Part shown: positions 40,374 to 50,513 of the stretch, piece after piece
Layout of the letters: every line of letters begins with the position of its first letter
How positions within the stretch are numbered: the first letter of the stretch is position 1
NCBI RefSeq assembly: GCF_000158095.2
Contig: NZ_CM011002.1
Coordinates: forward strand, 124,001 to 188,000
Direction of reading: 5' to 3'
DNA: 64,000 nt
Source: Roseibium alexandrii DFL-11
GTDB lineage: Bacteria > Pseudomonadota > Alphaproteobacteria > Rhizobiales > Stappiaceae
Translations under genes and position numbers: made by a program
The notes under the pieces: model-generated
What the model was told of the DNA's origin: nothing
Seen by the model: only the letters and a program-made list of their open reading frames with translations
Database searches by the model: none

Positions 40374-43300
40374 TTAGTCGAGCCGACCGCTGGCATGCGC
40401 GAGCATGGTGTACACCTTGCCCGTGTCTGAGGTCAGGTAGGTCTGGCCAAGCATGTTGTCGCGGTCGTTGCGGGAGACCTGAGACAGGAGCTGCTCGAAA
40501 TCGGACACGTACCGTTCGACAGCGGTGCGGAACTCCGGATCACGTGCGTATTTCTGACGGATCTCATCAAAGGTCTGCTGGCCCTGCAGTGTATAGAGCC
40601 GGCGCGTGAAGACATGCCGCTCACCGCTCCGGTAGCGTTCCCAAAGGTCGATGAAGGTCTCGTGGTCGATCGCACGGGCGATATCGACAGACAGCGAGTT
40701 CAGGCTTTCCACCGTTTGCAGCGGCGAACGGCCCTGCTCGGTGTCGGACGCCGCGTCGTCATCTCGCGATGCCCGGCGCAGCAGATCCGAGACCCAGCCT
40801 TTCCCGGTCGAACCGGACGTGTCCGGTTGTGCAGGCTGTTGGCGGCGGGTGTTGACCGGACCGCGGGTTTCCGGCTGCTGCGGAGCCGCTGGGCGCGGCT
40901 GAGCGGGCTGCTGTGCAAAGACCGGAGCCTGTGGGATCTGCGGAGCAGGGGCGGGCGCTGGGGCTGGTGCAGGAGCTGCCGACGCCGTTGCTACCTGAGC
41001 CTGAGGCTTGGAGATGTCGAGCGCGTTTGATTGTTTTGCAACAATGTCCGACAGCTCGGTCAGGGCGCGGATCTGCTCGTTGACCACTTTGCGGAGCGCT
41101 GCAGAAGATTCCTCCGCCTCGTCCGGCAAGTTGAGAACGCCTTGCTTCAGCTCGTTGCGGGTTGCTTCCAGCTCGCGGTGAACATCGCGAGCAACATCAC
41201 GCATCCGGGTTGCCGCATCGTTGAAGCGGTCGGAGGCATCGCTAACCGTTCTGCTCATTTCCGAAATGATGTCGTCCTGCGCGGCGCGGATCGCATCGCG
41301 TGCTTTCTGACCTTCCATTCCGGCTGTCAGGCGCATGGATTCAAACTGTTCGGACACCTTCTTGGACGCTGCCTCGGCAGCCGCTGAGAGCATGCCGGCC
41401 GCATCGCGGGCCTTGTCGTCGGCGGTTTCCAGCGTTTCCGACAGGGTCTGGGTGAACGAACGCATGAGCGTGTCGACAGCTTCTGTCTTTGCCAGAAGGG
41501 TGTCGGCGACCTCTTCGATCGCACTCTTGCGGTCTGTGACACGGGATTCCACGGAGCGGTTGGTGTCTTCCAGATAGCGAGCCGCTTTTGTGAGCTCTTC
41601 CGACTGGTCGCCAAACCGGTTTGTCAGGTTCTGGATGTCGGCCAACGTGGTTGCCGTGACATCGCGCAGGTTGCCAACCTGTTCGTCGATCAAGCTCGTT
41701 GTCGAGTTGGTCTCCGTGACCGCCCGGTCGACAGCAGAGCGGAATTCGCCTGCACGGCGTGCCAGGTTGCCTTCCACTTCGGAGAGGTTCTCCCCTGCCG
41801 TGGACACAATGGCCTGAAGGTTCGCGTTCGACGTCTCGATCTTGTTGAGGATGTCGGTAACGTCGTTTTCGAGCCGATGTTTGGTATCGGTGAGGAGGCG
41901 GGTTGCCTGATCACTGCGCTCGTTGATGGAAGCAACAATCCGGTCGCCAGCCTCAACCAGCGAGCGGGTAGCGTCCAGCCCGGTATGCGCAAAGGTGTCG
42001 GTGACATCCTTGCCCTTGACCGTGATGGCTTCAAGGATGGCTCCGTGAACTTCCGACAGGCGGCCGGTGAGGTCGTTGGCACGCATTTCAATCGCGGAAA
42101 TGAGTTCGTTGCCGTCCGTGCCGACGATTTTCGCCAGTTCGCCAGAGCGCGCACCGAAGGCTTCGTTGAGCGCCGAGGCCTTGTCGAGCATTTCGGTCGC
42201 GACTTCGTTGCCGCGATTGACCAAGAGGTCGGCGGCTTCGGAAACCGCGCTGTTGACCCTGGTGCGGATCATGTTGGCTTCGCCAGACATTTGACCGCGG
42301 ATTTCCTCAAGCGTACGCGCAAGGGTCATCCGTGCCTGTTCGCTTTCGGCGGACAGGTTGCCTGAGATTTCTGCGATCAGGCCAGACAGTTCGCTACGGA
42401 CCTTATCGCTTTCACCGGTGAGGGAGCCGGTGAATTCGGCCAGTGTACCAGCGTAAAGCGTGCGGGCTTTTTCGCTCTCTGCAGCCATGGCCCGGGCAGC
42501 GTCGCCGACCGCTACAAGAACCAGTTCGCGGATCTTGGCGCTTTCGCCGGACATGGCCCCAGTTGCCTGTTCCATTGTCTGGCTGATCTGGACGGCAGCA
42601 CGCTGGCTTTCGCTGGTCAACGAACCGCTCGCCTGTGCAACGGTCTGGGTGATCTGCTCGGCAGCTTTCTGGCTCTCGCCAACCAGGATGCCGCGGGCTT
42701 CGCCAACGGATCCAAGAACGATCTGGCGCATCCGGTCGCCCTCACCGGAGAGTTTCGCGGTCGCATCGTTCAGAGCAACGTCCACGATCTCAACCGTGCG
42801 GGTGCGCTCATCGGCAAGCGACTGAACCGCGCTGGCGACAGCTTCCTGAACCATGTCGCGGAGGCGGGTGCTTTCGGTCGACAGGGTCGCGCCGGCCTCG
42901 GAGATGACAGCTGTCAGGATATCGCGAGCGCGCTCGCTTTCTCCCGTCAGTGTGCCGGAAATGCTTTCCAGGCGCTCATTGAGGACGGTTTCCAGCTGGC
43001 TGGCGCGCGTGTCGAGCGTTTCCGCGACTTCGAACACCTTGGCACCGAGGGAAACATTGATTTCGGCAATGCGCTCTGACAGGGATTCCGTCAGTTGCTC
43101 GCTCTGCTTGCCAAGGACCGAACCGGCCTCTGTCAGGCGGTTGTCGAGGGCAGAAGTCATCTCGTCCTGACCTTCAACGAAGGCCTGAGCGATTTCCTTG
43201 GTGCGCGAAATCAGTGTATCGGAAATCTGACGTGCACGGGCATCGAGGGTCTCGTCGATCCTGTCGGTGCCGCTGGTCATGGTTGCAGTCAGGAGCTCTG

Positions 43301-46073
43301 CCTTCTCGGCCATGGCGCCTGCTGCTGTATCGACATGTGACGTCAGCTTGGTGCCGATCTCATCGACACGGTTTGCAAGTGTGTTGCCCGCAGCTTCAAC
43401 GCGCTGGCCAAGTTGCAACGTGATTGCGTCGGAGCGGTCTGCGAGGACATCCGTGATGTTGCGGGTCTTGTCCTCCAGCGTGTCGCTGATGACTGTGGTA
43501 CGTTGTTCGATGGCATCGCCGAGGATCTGGGTCCGGGACTCCAGCGCAGCTTCAAACGCAGCCGTGCGTTGGTCTAGGGTCAGATCCAGCGTGTTTATGT
43601 GGCTGCCAAGCGAGGAGTCCATCGTGGAGATCCGTTCGCCGAGCGTGGTGTCCATCGTGGTTACACGCTGCTCGAGAGACGCATCCATGGTCGAAATGCG
43701 ATCGCCGAGCGTTGCATCCATGGTTGTGAAGCGATGCTCAAGGGACGTGTCCATGGCCGCTATGCGATCCCCAAGGGACGCGTCCATCGTGCTGATGCGG
43801 TCGGTGAGCGTGGTGTCGATGGCCGAGAACCGCTGATCCAGGGACGTATCCATGGTTTCGATCCGCTCGCCCAGCTTGCTGTCCATCGTCTCGATGCGAT
43901 TGCCGAACGTAACGTCCAGGGTCGACAGACGGCTGTCCAGAGCTTCGGAAAGCAGCAAGGTTTTCGTATCAAACGCGTCAATCAGCTGTCCGCCGCGATC
44001 CGAAACGATGGTTTCCAGTTCACCCAAGCGGTTGGCAAGGCCATCGTTGAGCGCCTGGCCGCGAACCTCGATGGTCTCCGCGATCTTGCCGCTGATCTCG
44101 TTGATGTCACCGGCAACACGGTCACCGCGGCTGCCGATGAGCTCGGCGAGCTGAGTGCCGGTTTCGGCGAGTTTCTGGGTGAGTGAGCCGGTTTGTTCGC
44201 CAAGACCTGCAGCGAACTGGCCGGAGACGCTTTCCAGTGTCTCGCGGAAGCCGATGGTCTGCTGTTCAAGGATGCTAGCCATCTCGTTGCTACGGGCAGC
44301 AAGACGCTCGTCCAGCTCGGTGCCGTTGATCGAAATGGCCGTGTAGATCCGCTCGGAGATATTGTCGAGCTTGTCGGCCAGTTCGCCGCCACGGACCGAA
44401 ATGGTCTGTGTGAGGGAGCCAGCTGTTTCGTCCAGTTTGGCCGCGATTTCGCCGCCGCGCAGGGACAGATCGACAACGATGCTTTCGCCGGTGCCGCGCA
44501 GAATTTCTGCAACCTCGGTAGACCGGCTGGACAGTGTTTCGACGATCTCCGCACCCCGGATGGAAATGGTGTCGGTGACGGTCTGGCCTTTTTCGGAAAT
44601 GCTCTCGACAACCCTGTTGCCGGTTTCTGCAAGCGCCTCGTCCAGGTGGGTGACGCGGGTGTCGACCGTTGTCACCAGCTCTTCGGTGCGTGCCGTGATG
44701 GTGTCGATCAGGCGGCCCGATGTCAGAGACAGGTTCGCGTTGATCTCTTCGCCACGCGCCGTGATGGTATCGCCGACCTGAGTTCCTGTGGTTTCAAGCG
44801 CTGTGCGGAATTCATCCGCCTTGCTGCTGAGCGTGTCGACTACAGTGGTGCTGGATGTCGTCAGCGCTTCGTTGATTTCCAGGCCACGCTTTGAAAGGGT
44901 TTCGACGAAGGTGTTGGCGGTCTCGGCGAAGCGTTCGTTCACCTCATTGCCACGGTAGGAGAGGGTCTCATACATCGTGGTGCCTGTTTGCGAGAGGTTA
45001 TCGACCAGCTCATTGCCGGTGTTGGACAGGCGTGCCACATAATCTTCCGCGCGAACGGTGAGGGACTCTACCATCTCGTTACCGGAGGCATTGAGCGTCG
45101 CACCAAGGGACTCGATCCGCGAATCCACGGTGCTGGTGAGTTCCTCAACCCGTGCATTCACCGCGTCGATCATACGCTGGGTCGCTTGGTCGACATTCGA
45201 CCCAAGTTCACCAGACGTGTCAGAGAGCTGAGAGGCAAAATTCTCATGCGCGCCGGCGATCGTCTCTCGTACCCGCTCGGCGTTCATGACAATCGCTTCG
45301 CGCTGGGTGACCAGCTCTTCGATCAGGGACCGGATTTTCAGCTCATTGTCATTGTAGGAGCGTTCCAGCGACGACACTTCGTTGTGAACGAGAACTTCCA
45401 GTTCGCTCGCCCTGGCAATCGCGCGTTCAATGCCGTCGCCCATAGCCGCTACTTCGCGGCGGATGGCTTGGCCAACGCTCAAAATTGATTCCTTGGCCAT
45501 GTCTTCCGGTTCGGCGAGGCGAAGGGCGACTTCGGTCATCCCGCGGGCAACGATGCGCAGTTCCTGCGCGCGCCAGATCATCATGGCCATGACAAAGAAG
45601 AAGATGATCGGAACCACAATCCCGATGGCAGCCAGGATCATGTCCGGAGACTGCATCAGCGTTTCTGCATCCGTAACGCCGGCAACCCGGTCAGCGAACG
45701 ACGACATGAAGAGGCTGGTGCCGAGCGCGGCCCAAACGGCGCTCAAGGCAAATGCGCCCCAGAAAGGCGCTGTCGATGGCCGGCGTTGCAGGGCGTAAAT
45801 CAGATTGCCGATGTTCCGGCGGTCGTCATTGGCAGCCGGCGGGCGTCCGCCGCGTCCACGGCGGCGGGCCGGGCGCTGGTTGTCTTTGTCTGCTTCGCTG
45901 TTATCCGCAGTCTTGGCCGCGCGCCGTGACGGGCGCTCATCGCTCGGCGTTTCCTGTTCCGCCGGTTGATCTGCCGCTGAAGCTTCAGGGCCGCCGAAAT
46001 CAAGCTTAAGCGCTTCTTCAACTGCAGACAGAGCTGCTTCCGCCGGGTCTTTCGCCTTCGTCGGATTTGCCAT
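40374..46073 (-). CDS. growth-pole-ring-like giant coiled-coil membrane protein
   Basis: A 1,899-residue protein. Residues 1-90 are acidic/basic low complexity; two membrane helices lie at about 101-123 and 146-167; residues 250-1415 are about 106 consecutive 11-residue repeats with a hydrophobic residue at the first position (apolipoprotein-like helix), with no break that I could find; 1415-1690 is further coiled coil; about 1690-1755 is Pro/Ala/Gln-rich; and about 1757-1899 is a compact C-terminal domain (FIDLWERYRSGERHVFTRRL). Length, two N-terminal helices and apolipoprotein-type repeats match GPR of Agrobacterium tumefaciens / RgsE of Sinorhizobium meliloti, which form a ring at the growing pole and organise unipolar growth. 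Homology is recognised by architecture, so the name is a strong inference. Confidence 0.85.
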   Translation of the reverse strand: MANPTKAKDPAEAALSAVEEALKLDFGGPEASAADQPAEQETPSDERPSRRAAKTADNSEADKDNQRPARRRGRGGRPPAANDDRRNIGNLIYALQRRPSTAPFWGAFALSAVWAALGTSLFMSSFADRVAGVTDAETLMQSPDMILAAIGIVVPIIFFFVMAMMIWRAQELRIVARGMTEVALRLAEPEDMAKESILSVGQAIRREVAAMGDGIERAIARASELEVLVHNEVSSLERSYNDNELKIRSLIEELVTQREAIVMNAERVRETIAGAHENFASQLSDTSGELGSNVDQATQRMIDAVNARVEELTSTVDSRIESLGATLNASGNEMVESLTVRAEDYVARLSNTGNELVDNLSQTGTTMYETLSYRGNEVNERFAETANTFVETLSKRGLEINEALTTSSTTVVDTLSSKADEFRTALETTGTQVGDTITARGEEINANLSLTSGRLIDTITARTEELVTTVDTRVTHLDEALAETGNRVVESISEKGQTVTDTISIRGAEIVETLSSRSTEVAEILRGTGESIVVDLSLRGGEIAAKLDETAGSLTQTISVRGGELADKLDNISERIYTAISINGTELDERLAARSNEMASILEQQTIGFRETLESVSGQFAAGLGEQTGSLTQKLAETGTQLAELIGSRGDRVAGDINEISGKIAETIEVRGQALNDGLANRLGELETIVSDRGGQLIDAFDTKTLLLSEALDSRLSTLDVTFGNRIETMDSKLGERIETMDTSLDQRFSAIDTTLTDRISTMDASLGDRIAAMDTSLEHRFTTMDATLGDRISTMDASLEQRVTTMDTTLGERISTMDSSLGSHINTLDLTLDQRTAAFEAALESRTQILGDAIEQRTTVISDTLEDKTRNITDVLADRSDAITLQLGQRVEAAGNTLANRVDEIGTKLTSHVDTAAGAMAEKAELLTATMTSGTDRIDETLDARARQISDTLISRTKEIAQAFVEGQDEMTSALDNRLTEAGSVLGKQSEQLTESLSERIAEINVSLGAKVFEVAETLDTRASQLETVLNERLESISGTLTGESERARDILTAVISEAGATLSTESTRLRDMVQEAVASAVQSLADERTRTVEIVDVALNDATAKLSGEGDRMRQIVLGSVGEARGILVGESQKAAEQITQTVAQASGSLTSESQRAAVQISQTMEQATGAMSGESAKIRELVLVAVGDAARAMAAESEKARTLYAGTLAEFTGSLTGESDKVRSELSGLIAEISGNLSAESEQARMTLARTLEEIRGQMSGEANMIRTRVNSAVSEAADLLVNRGNEVATEMLDKASALNEAFGARSGELAKIVGTDGNELISAIEMRANDLTGRLSEVHGAILEAITVKGKDVTDTFAHTGLDATRSLVEAGDRIVASINERSDQATRLLTDTKHRLENDVTDILNKIETSNANLQAIVSTAGENLSEVEGNLARRAGEFRSAVDRAVTETNSTTSLIDEQVGNLRDVTATTLADIQNLTNRFGDQSEELTKAARYLEDTNRSVESRVTDRKSAIEEVADTLLAKTEAVDTLMRSFTQTLSETLETADDKARDAAGMLSAAAEAASKKVSEQFESMRLTAGMEGQKARDAIRAAQDDIISEMSRTVSDASDRFNDAATRMRDVARDVHRELEATRNELKQGVLNLPDEAEESSAALRKVVNEQIRALTELSDIVAKQSNALDISKPQAQVATASAAPAPAPAPAPAPQIPQAPVFAQQPAQPRPAAPQQPETRGPVNTRRQQPAQPDTSGSTGKGWVSDLLRRASRDDDAASDTEQGRSPLQTVESLNSLSVDIARAIDHETFIDLWERYRSGERHVFTRRLYTLQGQQTFDEIRQKYARDPEFRTAVERYVSDFEQLLSQVSRNDRDNMLGQTYLTSDTGKVYTMLAHASGRLD

Positions 46074-46348
46074 TTTTGGGTCGCCTCACATCCGTACTCT
46101 TTACACACCGGTGATCTCAGGCAGCTTTTCGCTGTCATGAGGGTCAACCGGATGCGCCGATCTTGAACCGAGACTAACACTGTTTCCGGTTCGGATCATA
46201 AACTCTGGGAAGGGCCGCCGCTGACCCGCTGCAACCATGAAGGTTGACAGCATTCTCCCCATCTTGCCGCATCAGTTACTGTAATGGCACAATCTCTCCT
46301 AACGAACAAGAAACAGTAGTCGCCTGAATCACTTAGGAGGGGGATCTC

Positions 46349-46663
46349 ATGCCTCAAACGAAGCAAAAGCACGTAACGGAAAGCGAAGCGGGGCCGGCAA
46401 AAAAATCCGCACTTAATGCGGGCAGTCTGTCGCCCGCACAAAAGCGTTGGTTGAAATCAGGGCTCGGCCAGCCGGGAGGAAAGTTGCCTCTCTTTGATGA
46501 TCAAGGCCGCCAGGTTCCCGCCCGAACGATCCGCTCCTGCATTGATGCAGGTTGGGCAGAGCCTTGGTTTTCCAACCCAATCAAGCCTGACTGGTTGGTT
46601 TGTAAGCTCACCGCAGACGCCTTCGAATTATTGACCGCAAGTCAAAAAAACGAAAAACGTTAA
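46349..46663 (+). CDS. small hypothetical protein, 104 residues
   Basis: A cytosolic protein of 104 residues with a hydrophilic N-terminus and a compact C-terminal part (SLSPAQKRWLKSGLGQPGGK, LPLFDDQGRQVPARTIRSCI, AGWAEPWFSNPIKPDWLVCK, LTADAFELL). A strong Shine-Dalgarno, TTAGGAGGGGGAT, precedes the ATG, which supports expression. The C-terminal pattern of a helix pair plus a 'LT..G...L'-type ending resembles a winged-helix wing, but I do not recognise the family. Divergent from the polar protein gene. Confidence 0.75.
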   Translation: MPQTKQKHVTESEAGPAKKSALNAGSLSPAQKRWLKSGLGQPGGKLPLFDDQGRQVPARTIRSCIDAGWAEPWFSNPIKPDWLVCKLTADAFELLTASQKNEKR

Positions 46664-46913
46664 TGCGAATCATTTTATTAAAATTTTATCGATCCAGGAA
46701 ACCTGCGAAAAAGCAATACTTTTCTCGGCCGCGAGCGGGTCGGCCCTTAATGTCCGTTAACCAAGAAATCAGTTTTTTGGGGACATGCCTGAATTTGCGA
46801 CCCAGCAACGCCCGATTTAACCGGGCGTTTGGGTCTTCGCTGCAAACTCAGTCGCCTGTAGAGCTTGCGGCAGCGTGCCGCCAGGCATGTGTTGAGTATT
46901 TCGGAGCACCCTT

Positions 46914-47709
<796 letters not shown>

Positions 47710-47730
47710 GACGCTACGTAGTTCATATTG

Positions 47731-47764
47731 AAAACCCCGCTGGAATGATCCGGCGGGGTTTTTT
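47731..47764 (+). terminator. terminator after the ferredoxin gene
   Basis: AACCCCGC-T-GGA pairs with TCC-G-GCGGGGTT (47733-47760) around ATGA and runs into TTTTTT. Confidence 0.9.
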
Positions 47765-47779
47765 GTTTGTGTCCAGTTA

Positions 47780-49006
47780 TTATTCTGCCGGTTGAGCAGC
47801 TGGTTTCCGGAACCACCAATCAACCTCGTTCCCGTCATCCGGGTTGGATGGGATCATGGTTGAGAGGAACAGGCTGACAGCAGCCATTCCGGCTCCCGCG
47901 AGGAAGACGGCTGCTGGCGAGACCAGCCAGACCAGGCCGAATAGAACCGGGATGAAGACTGCAGCGATGTGATTGATGGTGAAGGCAACTCCCGCCGTCG
48001 GTGCGATATCAGCCGGATCGGCAATCTTCTGAAAGTAGGTCTTGATAGCAATAGCGATTGCAAAGAAGGCGTGGTCGATCACGTATAGCGCCGCGGCAAC
48101 AGTCGCATTGGTGACGAAAGCATAGGTCACAAAGACCCCGATCAAACCGACATACTCCAGGATCAAGGCTTTGCGTTCACCGAAGCGGACGATCAACTTG
48201 CCTATCTTCGGCGCCAGCAGCATGTTGAAGACGCCGTTGATCAGGAACAGTCCGGCAACCTCATGAACGTCGTAGCCAAAGCGTTCGACCATCAGGAAGC
48301 CGGCAAAGACCGTGAAGATCTGGCGGCGGGCACCGGCCATGAAGGTCAGCGCGTAATACAGCCAGTAGCGCTTTTTCAGGATCAGTTTCTTGTGCTGTGG
48401 AACGCCTTCCTTGAAGTGCGGGTAGGCCATGATGAGGAAGGCCAGCACAACAATGGTCAGACCACCAGCGATCGCGAAGACCACCGTGAAAGACAGGTTG
48501 AACGTCTTCCAGGCAATGAAAATCAGACCGTAGGCAATCAGCTGGGCGAACGAGCCCACGGCCAGGATCTTGCCCATACTCGCAGCCGCGGTTGCCTTGG
48601 GCAGCCATTGCAAGGACAGCGATTGCGCCATGGTCTCGTAATAATGGAACCCGATCGACATGATCAGGGTTGTTATGTAGAAGCCAAGCGCGGTGGGGAA
48701 GTAACCAGTAATGGCAACACCGACGCCGAGCAGCAACAGCGAGAGATAAGCCAGTGTTTGCTCGCGCATCACAAGCAGAAGGTACACGGCGAGGAAGCTC
48801 AGGAAGCCGGGAATCTCGCGGATGGACTGCTGGATGCCTATTTCCCGGCCTGTGAAGTCAAGCTCCTGAACCGCGAAATTGTTCATCAGGTTCCACCAGG
48901 CAGCAAAGGACAGCTGCATGGCTCCTGCCATGATCATCAAGAGGACGACAGGCGAACGCCACCCAGTCAATTCATTTGGATTTGTGCTTTGTGTGAAGTA
49001 CGTCAT
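47780..49006 (-). CDS. MFS transporter
   Basis: A 408-residue, twelve-helix major facilitator. After MTYFTQSTNPNELTGWRSP the first helix VVLLMIMAGAMQLSFAAWW begins; later helices include YLSLLLLGVGVAITGYFPTA, LAPKIGKLIVRFGERKALIL (a motif-A-like loop) and AIAIAIKTYFQKIADPADIA. The frame is open to 49258 across the divergent regulator, so the true start is taken as ATG 49006. The substrate is unknown. An AraC regulator is transcribed divergently 138 bases away and probably controls it. Confidence 0.88.
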   Translation of the reverse strand: MTYFTQSTNPNELTGWRSPVVLLMIMAGAMQLSFAAWWNLMNNFAVQELDFTGREIGIQQSIREIPGFLSFLAVYLLLVMREQTLAYLSLLLLGVGVAITGYFPTALGFYITTLIMSIGFHYYETMAQSLSLQWLPKATAAASMGKILAVGSFAQLIAYGLIFIAWKTFNLSFTVVFAIAGGLTIVVLAFLIMAYPHFKEGVPQHKKLILKKRYWLYYALTFMAGARRQIFTVFAGFLMVERFGYDVHEVAGLFLINGVFNMLLAPKIGKLIVRFGERKALILEYVGLIGVFVTYAFVTNATVAAALYVIDHAFFAIAIAIKTYFQKIADPADIAPTAGVAFTINHIAAVFIPVLFGLVWLVSPAAVFLAGAGMAAVSLFLSTMIPSNPDDGNEVDWWFRKPAAQPAE

Positions 49007-49144
49007 TCTTTTCTTGCCAAAAAAGTGGGTGCTGGCAGCGCTGCGTTTCGCTTGTACTTCGATTGCATGCTTGCGTGTTAGCGCTCTTTTGTCATGATAT
49101 GTTTCCGTTTCGCCAAATCCGGCGCAGCACTCGAGGAGGGCTAC

Positions 49145-49933
49145 ATGTCGATCCATCCGGAGCTTTCCGAGTTTCCCGATCATGAGGTGAGGGCGAAGAT
49201 TATCGGATATGCCAACAGCCAGAGTGCAGGGCGTGGGCACAATGGCTGGCATTCTCACGATTCAGCACAGCTCTTTCACGTTGTAAAAGGTTCGATCGCG
49301 ATCGATACCGAAGTCGGAACCTTTTTCGCTCCGCCGGAGCGGGCGGTCTGGTTGCCGCCCCGGATCGCCCATGAGACCCGGTATCTGACCGATACGGAGA
49401 TCCGATTTGTTTATGTGAATTACGACCATGCCCAGGATTTGCCGAAGACCGCGCAGGTGATTCAGGTGACGACTTTGTTGCGGGCCTTGATTCTGGAGTT
49501 CATGTCCTACCCGCGTGCCGAAACGATCGACGGACCGGCAGGGCGGATCGCAGACGTCATTCTTGATCAGCTGAAAATGCTGCCGGCAGCCCCACTTCAG
49601 TTGCCTATGCCTCAAGACCCAAAACTGAGAGACTTGTGCGATGGTTTGGTGCGCTGCCCCGCGCATGTCCCGGCACTTGCCGATGCTGCAGCACGGAGCG
49701 CCATGTCCGTACGGTCCTTTGAGCGCCGCATCAAGGCCGAGACCGGCATGAACTACCGGACCTGGTGCCGGCAGGTGAAGCTGTTTCGCGCGCTTGAACT
49801 TTTGGCCGCAGGGCGCAGCGTGTCCGACGTCTCGCATAAACTCGGGTACGAAGGGCCGAGCGCATTTGTTGCCACCTTCCGCAAAGCCTTCGGTGTTACG
49901 CCTGGGCGGTATTTCGGTAGTCCCGAGGACTGA
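49145..49933 (+). CDS. AraC-family regulator with cupin-like sensor
   Basis: A 262-residue AraC-type activator. N-terminal cupin-like part (GWHSHDSAQLFHVVKGSIAI, TFFAPPERAVWLPPRIAHET) and C-terminal HTH: LADAAARSAMSVRSFERRIK, ETGMNYRTWCRQVKLFRALE, LLAAGRSVSDVSHKLGYEGP and SAFVATFRKAFGVTPGRYF. GAGGAGGG seven bases before ATG 49145 decides the start. Divergent to the MFS gene, which it likely activates. Confidence 0.9.
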   Translation: MSIHPELSEFPDHEVRAKIIGYANSQSAGRGHNGWHSHDSAQLFHVVKGSIAIDTEVGTFFAPPERAVWLPPRIAHETRYLTDTEIRFVYVNYDHAQDLPKTAQVIQVTTLLRALILEFMSYPRAETIDGPAGRIADVILDQLKMLPAAPLQLPMPQDPKLRDLCDGLVRCPAHVPALADAAARSAMSVRSFERRIKAETGMNYRTWCRQVKLFRALELLAAGRSVSDVSHKLGYEGPSAFVATFRKAFGVTPGRYFGSPED

Positions 49934-50005
49934 TTGATCTGCCTCATGGCACCGGCCCTCGGCCACGGACTAGATTCCTTCCAAGAATATTGAGGGAGTA
50001 ACGCC

Positions 50006-50434
50006 ATGTTCAAGAAAATCCTTGTACCCATCGATCCGGCCGAGCCGCAGTTTGCCGATGATGCTCTGGCGAAGGCAGCACAAATGGCCCGTGATTACGG
50101 TGCCAAGATCCATCTCCTTGGGGTTTGCCCGGAAGTTCAAAGCTTTGTGGCGAGCCAGTTGCCGGAGGGCTTTCAGGAAAACGAAATGAGGGAGACTGCC
50201 GGCATCTTGCAAAAGACCGGCGATGCGCTGGATGTGCCCGAAGGTGCAGTCGACGTCATGGTTCGGGTCGGGTCCGTTTATCATGAGGTGATCGAGGAAG
50301 CTGAAAAAGCCGAATGCGATCTTGTTTTGATGACATCGCACAAGCCTGGCTTGTCGACTTATTTCATTGGCTCCAATGCGGCTCACATCGTCCGGCATGC
50401 TCCGTGTTCTGTATTGGTGCTGCGCGGCAGCTGA
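50006..50434 (+). CDS. universal stress protein (UspA family)
   Basis: A 142-residue USP-fold protein: FKKILVPIDPAEPQFADDAL at the start, PEGAVDVMVRVGSVYHEVIE in the middle and the ATP-binding end YFIGSNAAHIVRHAPCSVLV with G-x9-G(S/T)-like spacing. Single-domain cytosolic protein; role in stress tolerance. GAGGGAG precedes ATG 50006. Ends at a terminator. Confidence 0.92.
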   Translation: MFKKILVPIDPAEPQFADDALAKAAQMARDYGAKIHLLGVCPEVQSFVASQLPEGFQENEMRETAGILQKTGDALDVPEGAVDVMVRVGSVYHEVIEEAEKAECDLVLMTSHKPGLSTYFIGSNAAHIVRHAPCSVLVLRGS

Positions 50435-50468
50435 TCGTGTTTCTCGGTTTCTTCTGGAGGAGGAAGAT

Positions 50469-50499
50469 GGTGGCGGGCGAGAGCCTGCCGCCGTTTTTT
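50469..50499 (+). terminator. terminator after the universal stress gene
   Basis: GGTGGCGGGC (50469-50478) pairs with GCCTGCCGCC (50483-50492), two G-T pairs, GAGA loop, followed by six T residues. Confidence 0.85.
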
Positions 50500-50513
50500 A
50501 GTTTTGAGGGCGT

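Noticed and set aside
40374..46073. Reading the giant coiled-coil protein as a chemoreceptor or SMC-like ATPase
   Set aside because: It lacks the MCP hairpin tip, any P-loop and the SMC hinge; the 11-residue periodicity and two N-terminal helices fit the growth-pole-ring type.
46747..46763. TTAA-N6-TTAACC resembling a CtrA box upstream of the Hpt gene
   Set aside because: The spacer is 6 instead of 7 bases and AT-rich TTAA pairs are common; not enough to call a site.
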